Source: Zeugodacus cucurbitae (lineage: Eukaryota > Arthropoda > Insecta > Diptera > Tephritidae). From it: 64,000 bases of DNA. The DNA lies in NCBI RefSeq assembly GCF_028554725.1, contig NC_071669.1, forward strand, positions 56,081,001 through 56,145,000, written 5' to 3'. Shown in pieces: positions 35,570 through 45,565 of the stretch (its first letter is position 1; the number at the start of each line of letters is the position of its first letter). The position numbers and the translations under genes were made by a program. The notes under the pieces are model-generated. The model had not been told where the DNA came from and ran no database searches. It was given only the letters and a program-made list of their open reading frames with translations.

Positions 35570-37888
35570 ATAATTTTCTATTTCACAAACCACTTGAGTT
35601 ATAGTACTAACAAATATTTCTTAATGCTATTTTTTTAAGTTTCCTAAAAATCCTTATAGCATATAAGTCAAGATAAATAATTATTCATCAATACATATAA
35701 TACAGAATTTTGAGTTAATACCGACATCGATAATATTAAAAAATATATATATTAAAACCCTATTTTATGTACAATGATAATTTTATTGTCGACTTCACTA
35801 TTTATACACCAACTTATGTATTAGCAAAAAAAAGTTAAATGAATTCTACTTCCTAGAGCTTTTTGTGATTTAAAAAATGTGCTTTCTCACTTCATTTTAA
35901 AATCAATATACATGGCAACATATGATAAATAAAAGTATGAAATATTTTGAAATCGAATAAACTTTCACACTTTCGGGTCCGAAGTTTTTGGGTGCTTTAT
36001 ATTTTTGAAAAGTATGTTATCATTTTCACTTCTTATAGTATTACTTCACTAATACGCTATACATAATTTCATTTAACACTTGTTAGTCGCTTGTTGATTT
36101 ACAGCCCTCCAAGAGCACGGTATTAAGTTCCTACAATTCGATATAGACACGTAGGAACTCTATACCTCGCTAATGGCTTAAAGGCGTTCTTTTAATGCGA
36201 AACACTTTCATCACAAGTACAGTGTCTTCAAATCAAAAACACCGAAAATGTAACGGGAACTTTAGTATAATTCACTGATTTCACTGATATATAACCGTGT
36301 TGTTGTTGTAGGCTTCCTCCATCCATAAACGCAGGTCTCCGGTTGTGCATTCAAGTTTTATAATGTAATTAAGCCGCATTAAATGGCTGCTGTCGATTCA
36401 ATTATTATGAGCTGAAATTTAAATACACCAACAAAAGTATTTATGAGTGGGGTATGAAGAATCTTTAAGCTTCACTCTTGAGTGGTACAAATTACGCAGT
36501 CGGAGGACTTGCGCATTTACATATATACATATATATGTATGTGTGTGATTGTATGTATCTGTTTGCGTCCGTATGCTGTCGCTTTGAGTACCTTTGCTGC
36601 TGAATTTGTGAATGTTTTGCGATAAACATGTTGTGTATCACCATAAAACGATGTCTTAAAATTTTATATGCACATTATCCTTTCGGAAAATATTATCAAT
36701 GCAAGGGAAATGAGTGTGTGTGTAAATGTGAGTAAAAGGCAAAAACCAAAGCGAAATACCGTTAACATAAAACGGAGCGTAAGCAGCCAAACGTCAATAT
36801 GTGCTTAGCCAAAGCAAATCACCAATATACTGCAGCAAGTGCGCCATGAATAGTCGCTGAGAAATCTGGTGTGTGCAAGGATCGCTTTATAAGCTCCTCT
36901 CCTCTATATATGTGTGTGTGTTTTTGTGTATATTTTGGCTTTTTTTTTGGTGAATGTGTGACGCATATCGAAGCGTTTCGTTCAATATTGGCTCTGCGGC
37001 GTATTGCTTGCTGCTTACATTGGCTGCCCTTCCACTGACGCAGCAGCAAAAACATGGCGCCACTTTGACTAAGCGATTAAGCTAATAAGAATATTGATGG
37101 AGAGTTTTCTCGTTGTTTTTGCTTTTTATATTGCAAGCGGATTCGTGAATTTAAATTTAAGTGGCTAAATATGTGTGTGTATATGTGTGGCTAGATTTTT
37201 ATATAATATATGTGGTGTTCTATTTTTGTATGTATACAATATACCTATAACTGTACATATATATGTTTAAAATATATTATATACTTATATGGTTATTTAT
37301 AAAAATACTCATATATTCATAATTTAATATTTAACTATTAAGAATTATTCCGAAGGGTCTTTATGTCTCTCCTTTTGCTGCTCGGCAACCAATATTCTCG
37401 CTGGTTTATCCTGCTCTTGTAGAGATTTTCGCCAGTGGTGGAATATGTTATATCTATATAAATAGATTTAAAAATCTCGGCTCCTTACGAGTTCTTGGAG
37501 CACATTCTGTAAGTAAAAAAATAACAATTAACATAAAAATATTATTATTATTTTTCAAAAAAATAAATGAGGTAAATACACTACCTAGTGACATATCACC
37601 ACCTATTAATAAATAAATATACAATTTTTAGTGTTTTTCAAGGACACAAATATGTAAAAAATACGTTCCGCTTTCAAAAATTTTTTTTTTTTTAATTTCA
37701 TATTTTTTAATGTTATAATTTATAATTTTTGAAAATATTATATTTTCTAATTTTTTTTGAAAAAGTTTTGTAATCATTAAATCATAAGCTAAGGGTTTTA
37801 TCATATCTTTACTAGCCGGAAAATTAACACATAATAGTAATAATATGAAATAATGAACATATTTTGCCTAACGAATCGCTTCCGTGTC
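35570..37888. other. Noncoding DNA
   Basis: AT-rich except for a more balanced patch at 36540-37080 with TG microsatellites. A small inverted repeat occurs at 36128-36165 (GTTCCTAC...GTAGGAAC). A splice-like TGCTCTTGTAG lies at 37412-37422, without a strong partner donor. Confidence 0.5.
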
Positions 37889-38468
37889 TTAAGGCAGTAG
37901 TCTACTTTACAGGCTTCAAAAAATCGATTTTTTTGTTTTGTTTTAAATCTCTTCCAAAACTATCCAAGAATATGTCTTTAAAATTCCAGAGGCCAATTCG
38001 ACATATTTTCGAAGCTAGAGCAGTTTTAGTGGCCGAGCGTCGAGCAGGTGCGAATGCTCAGGCAGACTTTAAAGCGCGTTTTCTCGAGTTTTCATTTTCA
38101 CAAGTGTTAGAAAACGGTGCCGGCGATAGCAAAAAGCATCTTCTATTTGAACTAAAAAGTTGGACAAAAATAATTCAATTTTTTATCGGTATTTTTTTAG
38201 TTCATAAAGAAAAGAAACTTATAAAAATTAAAAAAAAAATTTGGTTCGACTGTTTCAGATGCATCGCACGACTCCAGGCGCTCCAGAAAAATACTTACAA
38301 CTTTGAAAAAAATTCAATATTTTTTAATAATAAATATTGTTTTTTAAGCCTTAAATATAGTACACTATCGTCTTAAAATTCCGTTTACCGCAATCATTTC
38401 CTTCCCTTTCAAAAAAAATTGCTAAAAAAACGCTTTTTTTCTGCTTCTAAAGCAGATTACTGCCTTAA
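37889..38468. mobile_element. MITE-like inverted-repeat element, family B copy 2
   Basis: TTAAGGCAGTAGTCTACTTTA at the left mirrors TAAAGCAGATTACTGCCTTAA at the right. It is 580 bp and lies in inverted orientation relative to 5107-5800. A plus-strand frame, 37864-38376, crosses almost the whole element (170 codons, containing SLPKLSKNMSLKFQRPIRHI and ending in a Lys/Phe-rich part). The copy at 5.1-5.8 kb keeps the N-terminal portion of this frame on its minus strand, then diverges. I see no transposase motif in it. It may be the relic of a small protein or simply open sequence. Confidence 0.8.
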
Positions 38469-38997
38469 TATGGCATTACTCAGGAACCCCTCATCCAAAA
38501 TTTTTGAAAACTGCATGCATCACCAAGTCCTTATATGACCAGAAATATCAAAGATCATCGAATTGTCACCGAAATATAATTGGAAGCCTCAGTTAACGAT
38601 AAAGAACAAAACTGTGACCATTGCTGTTTAAGAAAGCTGCTTTTAGTTAGACCTGGAATATATTTCCATTTACATTTATACATTTGTTTAAAATGACTTT
38701 GAGAGCTTACAACCTCTTTTTATATTTCGATATTAATCGATAAATCGAATGATCGATTTCGATAATCGATATAAAATTTATCGATATCTTGTAGATTAAG
38801 CGTTTGTTGGTATTTCGAACAATTTTGTGGTGTGATTGACTATCCTTTTGAAACTAATGAATCAGAAATGGTTCGATTTTATTTAATACTAAAACGAAAA
38901 CTTTTCTTTAATCGAGTGCAATCCACCACGTACGGAATATTTTCAACGAAAATTTTCTATAGCAAAAAATAAAAGAAAAAAAGTAAATACAATTGAT
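38469..38997. other. AT-rich noncoding DNA with CGATA cluster
   Basis: It contains the DRE/BEAF-type cluster at 38728-38786 listed separately. Otherwise no feature is seen. Confidence 0.5.
38728..38786. promoter_or_regulatory. Cluster of five CGATA motifs including a DRE (TATCGATA)
   Basis: CGATA occurs at 38728, 38738, 38760, 38767 and 38782 on the plus strand. TATCGATA, the DREF consensus, lies at 38779-38786. In Drosophila, clustered CGATA is the binding signature of the insulator protein BEAF-32, which competes with DREF at the same word. Such clusters mark housekeeping promoters and domain borders. The role here is inferred from the motif alone. Confidence 0.35.
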
Positions 38998-39096
38998 AAC
39001 TCGAAATTCTCCATAACTCGAACTCTTGTATTTTTAATAGAAGTCAACTCGAAGTTTTTTGTGGATTATGGTGATTCGAGTTAGGGTACTTCTGCT
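38998..39096. mobile_element. Short pogo-like MITE remnant (family D)
   Basis: AACTCGAAATTCTCCATAAC at the left and TGATTCGAGTTAGGGTACTTC at the right correspond to the inner parts of the terminal repeats of the 19678-19946 element. Most of the interior and the outermost bases are missing. Confidence 0.65.
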
Positions 39097-40552
39097 GAAG
39101 ATATTTTAATATATTCAGATCAACTGATTCATTGCAAATTGATTTAATTTGTGATTTTTCTATAATCGATTTTAAAAGAAATCGTTCGTGGTCTCTGTAC
39201 CACATAATAATGCTATTTTGGAATATCGAAAACGGTTTGGCAAACATATTGTATAGAGGAAACGAATACTAGAGTAGCTTGTTCCACAGGCAGCAGAGGT
39301 ATTCAAATAATATTTAAATTGTTATTGAATATATTAAATATGTAAATGTATGCATAATGAATATGTTAACCAAAGTCCAAGCACGAACTTAACTTATATA
39401 ACTAATAACCAATTTTATTATTGAGAATTCTCTAAGTTTACTCAAGCCAGATTGCGAAAATATGCATTATTACTGGCACAAATAGCATTTTATTCAAATG
39501 TGTATTAATTCCATTTTATTTGTGCATTTAATTCAAGCAAAGCAATGAATTTCAAATGAGCTACAGAGAGCTTAGAATAATAAAAATGAAACTGAAATTT
39601 TAATTTTAATTTCTTAATAATAAAATTTTCCACACATTGAACATTTCCGACGTTTTGACGATTAAACGCACAAACAGATGTAAATTTATACAAACACACA
39701 TACATATGTATGTATGGAGCTAACCGCAATTGTACTAATTATTGCCTTTGAAAACTAGCAAACCTCAGCTGCAAATCAATTTGACTGACACATCCGTCAG
39801 CCATAAACAAGCATGTGTCAATGTGTGTGTGTTGCAAACAAACATTTTAATTATATACAAACACATGGGTTATATGCATATTGCGCTGTCGTGACAGTGT
39901 TTGCCGCTTGTGACAAATGCGCATGCGCACACCAACGCCTCGCTCGTAAGCATGCTGCAGCGCTTTGTTGTTGTTGCTTAAGACTAAATGTCATTTAGCA
40001 GCAATGATTGCCAAGACTTATCGCTTGTTCGCCTATAATTAGTTTGGTTTATTTCAATACACATGTATTGGCATCAACAATCTCGGCGACAAGCGTAAAA
40101 TTAACGCTTACCGTTGGGCGTCACAGGCAAATCTCAAGGTGCGGAGCTAAGAAGTGCTAGGCAGGCAAGCAAGTGCGGGAGGACATGCTGTGATGAATTC
40201 TGAGCGATAAAATATCGACAATTAAGCCGTTTGTATAGTGTATTTAAGATTTTAACATAAGCAACAACAGCAACAACAACGTGAAAGCAGCAGCTGCCGC
40301 ACCAAAAGGTGTGATGTGAATGCGCTCCCAGGCATTTGTTGTAACTGACAAGCAAGCCAAAGTCGAACCAATTATTTAGAATGAATATAGCAACAATGCA
40401 GCTATATGCATATAACTTTATTTACATTTGATTTTTAACTACAGTGAAGCTCACTTAAAGATAACTGAAGGTTATATGAAAAAATTGAAACTTGTTCGGT
40501 TCAATTAATACAACAATAGTATATATGAGCCTACGTTAGGAGCATTCGAGAA
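39097..40552. other. Noncoding DNA with a balanced patch
   Basis: AT-rich to 39780. 39780-40370 is GC-richer with CA/TG repeats, GTTGTTGTTGC near 39966 and CAACAACAGCAACAACAAC near 40262. Short frames lack domains. Confidence 0.45.
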
Positions 40553-40905
40553 AAAAAGCTGTATGAGCTCTTCGGCGATATGCACATAGTGCGGCGCATA
40601 AAAATTCAGCGATTGCGCTGGCTTGGACATATCGCCCGAAAGGATGAAAACACTCCAGCGCGAAAAATATACGAAAAATACACCACACGCTACCCACTGG
40701 CGGCCGACGATGAAAAGGATGATAGAAACTCAGGTGGAAGGATCAAGTGGATGTGGACCTGGCGAATCTTGAAATCCCCAACTGGCGCCATCGTGCGCAA
40801 TGCAGAGACAATTGGCGAATACTTATGGACGCGGTCCAAACCGACACCCGGTTGTAGTGCCAAATTGATTATGAATATTTCCAGCGAATTCTGCACTCAT
40901 TTCTA
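40553..40905 (+). mobile_element. RTE-like LINE fragment (C-terminal end)
   Basis: The frame beginning at 40580 encodes RIKIQRLRWLGHIARKDENT followed by PARKIYEKY. This is the conserved post-reverse-transcriptase segment of RTE-type LINE proteins, preceded by ELFGDM read from 40569. After about 40740 the family signature (RWKDQVD, NWRHRAQ) continues in a different frame, so there is a frameshift. The reverse transcriptase core is absent. This is a short dead fragment that ends near a stop and lacks an obvious tail. The clade name is from motif memory and uncertain between RTE and close relatives. Confidence 0.7.
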
Positions 40906-41120
40906 AGTTCAATGTATCCACATAACAGTATTAAAATCTGTCAGTGGGTAACTTTGCTTGCTTGCCATTGGCAATATAATTGTCGGTGCTTGATTTTCGG
41001 GGCTTGACATCGTTGTAGTTCATGTTATTGTTGTTGTTGTGGCGCCTCATGTTATGTTGCAAACAATATGATGACAATTGGTGCAACAGCTGAACACAAG
41101 CATACTTGCGCTACAAAACG
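40906..41120. other. Short noncoding spacer
   Basis: Balanced composition with TTGTTGTTGTTG at 41029-41040. No gene feature is seen. Confidence 0.5.
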
Positions 41121-41510
41121 GTTGGCAAGCGTGTGAAATAAATTATGAAAAATTAAAGATATATTCAATACAAAAAAAAAAATAAATAAAAAAAAATATA
41201 TTGAAAAAAAAATTATAAAAATTTATAAAATAGATACAAAATTGACAAACGCGTGAAATAAATTATGAAAAAAAAAATATTTCAAAATAAAGTAAATAAA
41301 TTAAAACAAAAATCAAAAAACAATTTCAAAAAAATTAAAAAAAAGAATAAAAAAATTAAAAAATATATACAAAATTGGCAAGCGTGTGGAATAAATTATG
41401 AAAAATTAAAAAGATAAAAAATTAAAATATTAAAAAAATATTTGAACCAAATTACAAAAAAAATAAATAATAAAAAAATATTCCAAAATAATTAATATTA
41501 TATTATATTA
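41121..41510. repeat. A-rich tandem repeat, three units of about 120-130 bp
   Basis: TTGGCAAGCGTGTGAAATAA (41122), TTGACAAACGCGTGAAATAA (41242) and TTGGCAAGCGTGTGGAATAA (about 41375) each start a unit. Each is followed by ATTATGAAAAA and a long A/T-only filler of AAATAAA words. Only the 20-30 bp GC-containing head is conserved, while the filler drifts freely. It is not a known satellite to me. Confidence 0.8.
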
Positions 41511-42120
41511 TATTAAAAAATTCTTAAATAATAACTATTTCTTTCAAATTATTGATCTATGTTCGAAACTTGCATCTGTTTCCACTACAAGAACAATGGT
41601 TCTACTACTTAGGGTTAGAGAGCCCTTTGAAGTCAACGGTAATCTGAAATCCTTCACTCGTCATTAATTTCGTCACTTCATAGTTCTATAGGTTGGTGAG
41701 AGCAGAGTTCCTTTGTAAAATATCACGGCTTCTGACTGACTAAACTAGGTTAGTGTTTTCATAAAACAATTGGGAATCGGTACTTTTTAGTAGAAATATC
41801 GAATTATTGAAATATTGAGTGACTATTTACTCGAGTGTAAGATCAAGGATGAATACTACGAAGCGATTATCTGAATCCTATGCTCATTTATAAGCCTATT
41901 TCCATGCATTAAAACTTACTATTACATTTAATAAAGCAATAATTTCAAAAATTGATGACTCTAAGCCACCTCATTCAACATCGTTAGTGCACGTTGTCAA
42001 TAGTATAATATTGCACAAGCCGGCAATTAAAAATTTTGATTGGTTTGGAAAACGGTTCGCCAATTAAAAGCCAACAAACGTGATATTTCCACATTAATTT
42101 GCATTATTCCCACAATTGTC
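41511..42120. other. AT-rich noncoding DNA
   Basis: No repeat or coding feature is recognised. Confidence 0.5.
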
Positions 42121-42920
42121 GGAAGACAATTTGGCGCGCACACACAGCGCCAGCGTTTCCAATGAAACGCCGGATTAGTATAAACTGCAAAAGTTATGAG
42201 CAATATTAATGCTGCTGCATGCCAGCGCCGCTATGGAAATTACGATCTGATCGCGTCGCAAATGTCAGCGCACGATTTACATGCCGTCCGAAATTAAAGA
42301 GCGAATTATGCCAAACGCCGCGGCAGTTGCAAGTGGCATGTCATGCGGCCACACGAGATGGCGATGCGGCAAGATGTACGGCGGCGCATTGACAATAAAG
42401 TCGCAGAATGGTGCAGCGCGTCAGCGGCCAGATTGCCACGACATAATAAATCGCATACGGATGTATGTGTTTGAGCGCGTGTGTGCCGGCTGGCGCATAA
42501 AACCGTTCATTTCATGCGCTCATTCCGTCATTCCGGCAGATTATTCCGTCAAATCAGTGGAAAGTTATTTCACTTTTACTAGCGAGCGCGCCGCAAGCCG
42601 AGCTGCTGGTCATCTATCTGGCGGCTGTGGCATGCGCGCGTCTTGACCGTACATCGCTTCGCTCAAAGGTTGGCGCCGCGGCGCGCTTTTGCGATGCTTC
42701 AGATGCGCTTTCAGGCTTTCATGACCAGCAGCAGCGCGGTATGCGCTGTAATTGTGCAATAATTTAAGTTGCGAGATCGCACACTTTACGATTATGTGGC
42801 CACACTAACAACAACAACAATGTGAATATGTTGCACATGCAACGAAATTACCTGCAGCTGGCAACAGACATCAGACAGCCGGCAAGCGGCTAAGTTATGG
42901 CGCATCACGAATCCGTTGCA
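42121..42920. promoter_or_regulatory. GC-rich island
   Basis: GCGC- and GCCGC-rich sequence amid AT-rich flanks, with CATGCGG and CGCATAAA words and a CAACAACAACAA run at 42809. The plus frame 42281-42646 (121 codons) is open mainly because of base composition and has no domain. It is probably a conserved noncoding or regulatory block. Confidence 0.3.
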
Positions 42921-44246
42921 GTGCTACAGTCTATGGCGACATACAGAAAGCTACATATGAATGAGCGCTGAATGCCGCGCATGCGCACTGTTCGTCTAAT
43001 GGCCTGCGGCTCATTTTAAGTATGCAGTATGTAGGCATGTGTGTGTTTTTACGTCGAGATGCGCCACACAATTGCCCACTGCATAAATTGCAATAACACG
43101 CTGATTAGAATCTGGCGTTGAATGAAATAATGCATGAGTATGAATGGTGAACGCGTTGATTTTGTGACCAACCGGCGGTAAACAAGTAGCCGCAGTCAAC
43201 TTATCGATGCATATTCGGATGGACTTTTAAATGGAAAGCTGTGAGAGGAAATGTATGAACGCATGTATTGATAGCTCAATGCACAGGTGTATGAGAAGCT
43301 TAACTTATAAACAACATACAGCGACAAAAATACCTAAATTTCGCTATGTAATGTGCTGTTATATCTTTCATAGTTGATTTCGGGACCTATTTTTGGTATA
43401 TTTATAGTTCATGCCAGTTAGAGATATTTTACCTTTTAACTACTTTTAAACAGCCCTAAAGAGAGTTCTGATGGATTTCATGATAGAATTTTTCATGTCC
43501 AAAGCATTCTCGATCTTCAAAATGGTCTATTGAGAAACAGCTGCTATTAGAAGCAGTATCTTTGATAATGAAGTACTCATTAACTCGATTTGTACCTTAT
43601 TAAATACACAAGAGTTTAATTGGGTTATGCGTAACCAATTTCGAATTGTTGGAGTTTAGTGTTATGGAAAATGTACTCTCATAAAGCTTAGATGTACGTA
43701 GAATAAAATATTTGCAAAAGCAACTAAGCTTATTTGCGGATTCATATCACACCACATATTTTACAACACAACTTCGGAACTTGAACCGAATTAGTTTGGT
43801 TCGTGCAATATCTTAAACTAAAACCTAATAAGAATTGTCTTTACTGAGGTAAGTTTCCTTTTGGAGCCGACAATAACTGACCTAACCTCAAAATAAGTTT
43901 TGATTATTATAACTTCGTAGAAAGATAAAAGGAATATGCTTTCAGAGGTTTCTCAACGAGAACGAGTTCAAAAATTCTGGGCCTTATTAAGAAAGCGCTT
44001 AAATGTTAATTTTGAGAAAAGGGCTTCTCTGAATAGGCTTATTCCAGAGTAAATTTTTAAAGCAGTGGAGCATTAAATAGCGGTAAAATCTTATATTTTT
44101 GATAGCCTAACCAATAATTCAAATTTAAAGCTTCAAGGAAGAAAAGCCAGAGCATTGAGATTCTCAGAAAAAAAATTAAAGCCGAAGAACTAAATATTTA
44201 ATATCTTTGGCATCTTTTTAACTATCCTAGAAACCATTTACCTCAC
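42921..44246. other. Noncoding DNA, AT-rich
   Basis: A strong minus-strand polypyrimidine acceptor (ATACATTTCCTCTCACAG, ending at about 43240) has no open exon behind it. If the exons at 44.2-44.8 kb are real, this stretch is the following intron. Confidence 0.45.
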
Positions 44247-44355
44247 CATGGGTGCCATAATATTCCAAACTATATGATAAATATGGATTCTCATCACATT
44301 CAACTGGTTCGTGAACCATGCCGCCATTCTTTTTTTGAAATAAGATCACGGTCAG
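44247..44355 (-). CDS. Probable internal coding exon, unknown protein
   Basis: The minus strand shows a strong acceptor (CTATTTTTCTATTTTCAG, ending at 44356) followed by a 109-bp segment that is open in one frame from its first base. It closes at a donor CATG|GTGAGG (intron bases 44246-44241), leaving phase 1. It encodes 36 residues starting LTVILFQKKNGGMVHEPVEC and continuing through ENPYLSYSLEYYGTH. Residue composition is balanced and unlike the AT-driven chance frames nearby, and GC content is above its flanks. Two Cys and an aromatic cluster suggest a folded domain, but I cannot name the family. Frames downstream of the donor stop quickly, which supports a real exon end. Confidence 0.4.
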
Positions 44356-44727
44356 CTGAAAATAGAAAAATAGAAGAGCATAATGAGAAAAATATCACTT
44401 AAAAAATCAATACAATTTTTATAGTAAAATAGCATAACTCAAGAATGTTAAAATGCATAGACAAAGTTCTGGATTTATATAATATTTATAATTATTAAGT
44501 TATAAAATGAGCCTGAAAGACGGTAACAGATCTCAATTTTTTTTTTGCGATATTTACCATTTTCATGCAAAACCTCAAGCCATTAAAATTAGGATAATTC
44601 TCTGTTTTGGAGCTGTTTTGGTCCAATTCACAGTCATAACTTTGAAGTTGTATTAGTTCTACAACTTTGTTTCCGCCGTTTTTTTTTTTGTAAATTTAAG
44701 GCCTTTTTTCACTTAGGACAGCCTCAC

Positions 44728-44765
44728 CGTACGTATCCGAAAGCATTCGATGAGCCTCAGCCGCA
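44728..44765 (-). CDS. Possible short upstream exon of the same gene
   Basis: On the minus strand, a donor TACG|GTGAGG (intron from 44727) ends an open stretch whose frame joins in phase 0 to the exon at 44247-44355 across a 372-bp intron. If the exon starts after the pyrimidine-rich TTTTCTTATTTTAATTCC and its A-run (AG at 44767-44766), it is 38 bp and reads xTG then RLRLIECFRIRT. An ATG split over the previous junction would then be possible. Alternatively the frame is open further upstream to about 44830. The phase match favours a true pair, while the acceptor is poor because of the A-run. Confidence 0.25.
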
Positions 44766-44959
44766 CTTTTTTTGGAATTAAAATAAGAAAAGCAAAATTT
44801 CCCGCAAATGTCGAGAATTCGGCTCAAAAAGAGACATTTTCAGTTGAGAATATGTTTGGGATGCAAGCAGATCTCTACAAATATTTTGTGAGGTTAATGT
44901 TGACACAAATGTCTAAGATCGATATAAAAAAATCGACGAGTGCTTGTCCCTAGAGACAT

Positions 44960-45565
44960 CTATTTGAAAACGGCGGAAACAATAGATAGTTTCGTCTACC
45001 TGGGAACTAGCATCAACACCAATATTAATGTCAGCCAAGAAATCCAACGCAGAATCACACTTGCCAACAGGTGTTACTTTGGCTGTGTAGGCAATTGAAA
45101 AGAAAAGTCCTCTCTCGACGAACAAAATGAAACTCTACAAGTCCTTCATCATTCCCGTCCTGGTTTATGGTGCAGAAGCGTGGACGATGTTGACATCCGA
45201 TGTGACGGCACTAGGAGTTTCCAAGAGAAAGGTTTTGCGGAAGATTTATGGTCCTGAGAACATTGGCAACGGCGAATACCGCAAATGATTTAGGGATGAG
45301 CTATATGTGTTATTCGACGACATAGACTAGGTCATGTTGTTCGAATGGATGAAAGTGCTCCAGGTCTGAAAGTGTTCGGTGCAGTACCCGCTGGTGGAAG
45401 CCGAGGAAGAGCTTCTACTCCGTTGGAAGAGCCAGGTGGAAGAGGACCTGGCTTCACTTCGTAGTATCAATTTGATTGAAGAAATGAGTGGCGCGCTGTT
45501 GTGGACTCGGCTAAAACCGCGTAAGCGGTGTAAACGGCAGTCAAGAATAAGATGTCAGCATGTTG
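44960..45565 (+). mobile_element. RTE-like LINE fragment, frameshifted
   Basis: Segments of a retrotransposon polyprotein end occur in order: IDSFVYLGTSINTN (from about 44986), then in another frame LKRKVLSRRTKMKLYKSFII and PVLVYGAEAWTMLTSD (45090-45200), then VLRKIYGP and DELYVLFDDID (45232-45330). The signature LGH...RMDESAP follows in a further frame, then SRGRAS and QVEEDLASLR. The YLG and VLVYGAEAW blocks belong to the thumb/connection region after the RT core in RTE-type LINEs. At least two frameshifts and several stops make it a dead 5'-truncated copy. It is closely related to, but not the same insertion as, 40553-40905. Confidence 0.75.

Noticed and set aside
36102..36175. Short frame LQEHGIKFLQFDIDT resembling the Tc1 transposase end after an acceptor-like site
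   Set aside because: The expected following motif (PDLNPIE) is absent and the similarity is too short.
37412..37510. Possible plus-strand exon between TGCTCTTGTAG and GTAAGT
   Set aside because: The donor context (TCT|GTAAGT) is poor and two of three frames stop early. Not convincing.
42281..42646. 121-codon plus frame in the GC-rich island
   Set aside because: Open because of base composition. No domain, no splice sites and no codon pattern distinct from the island.
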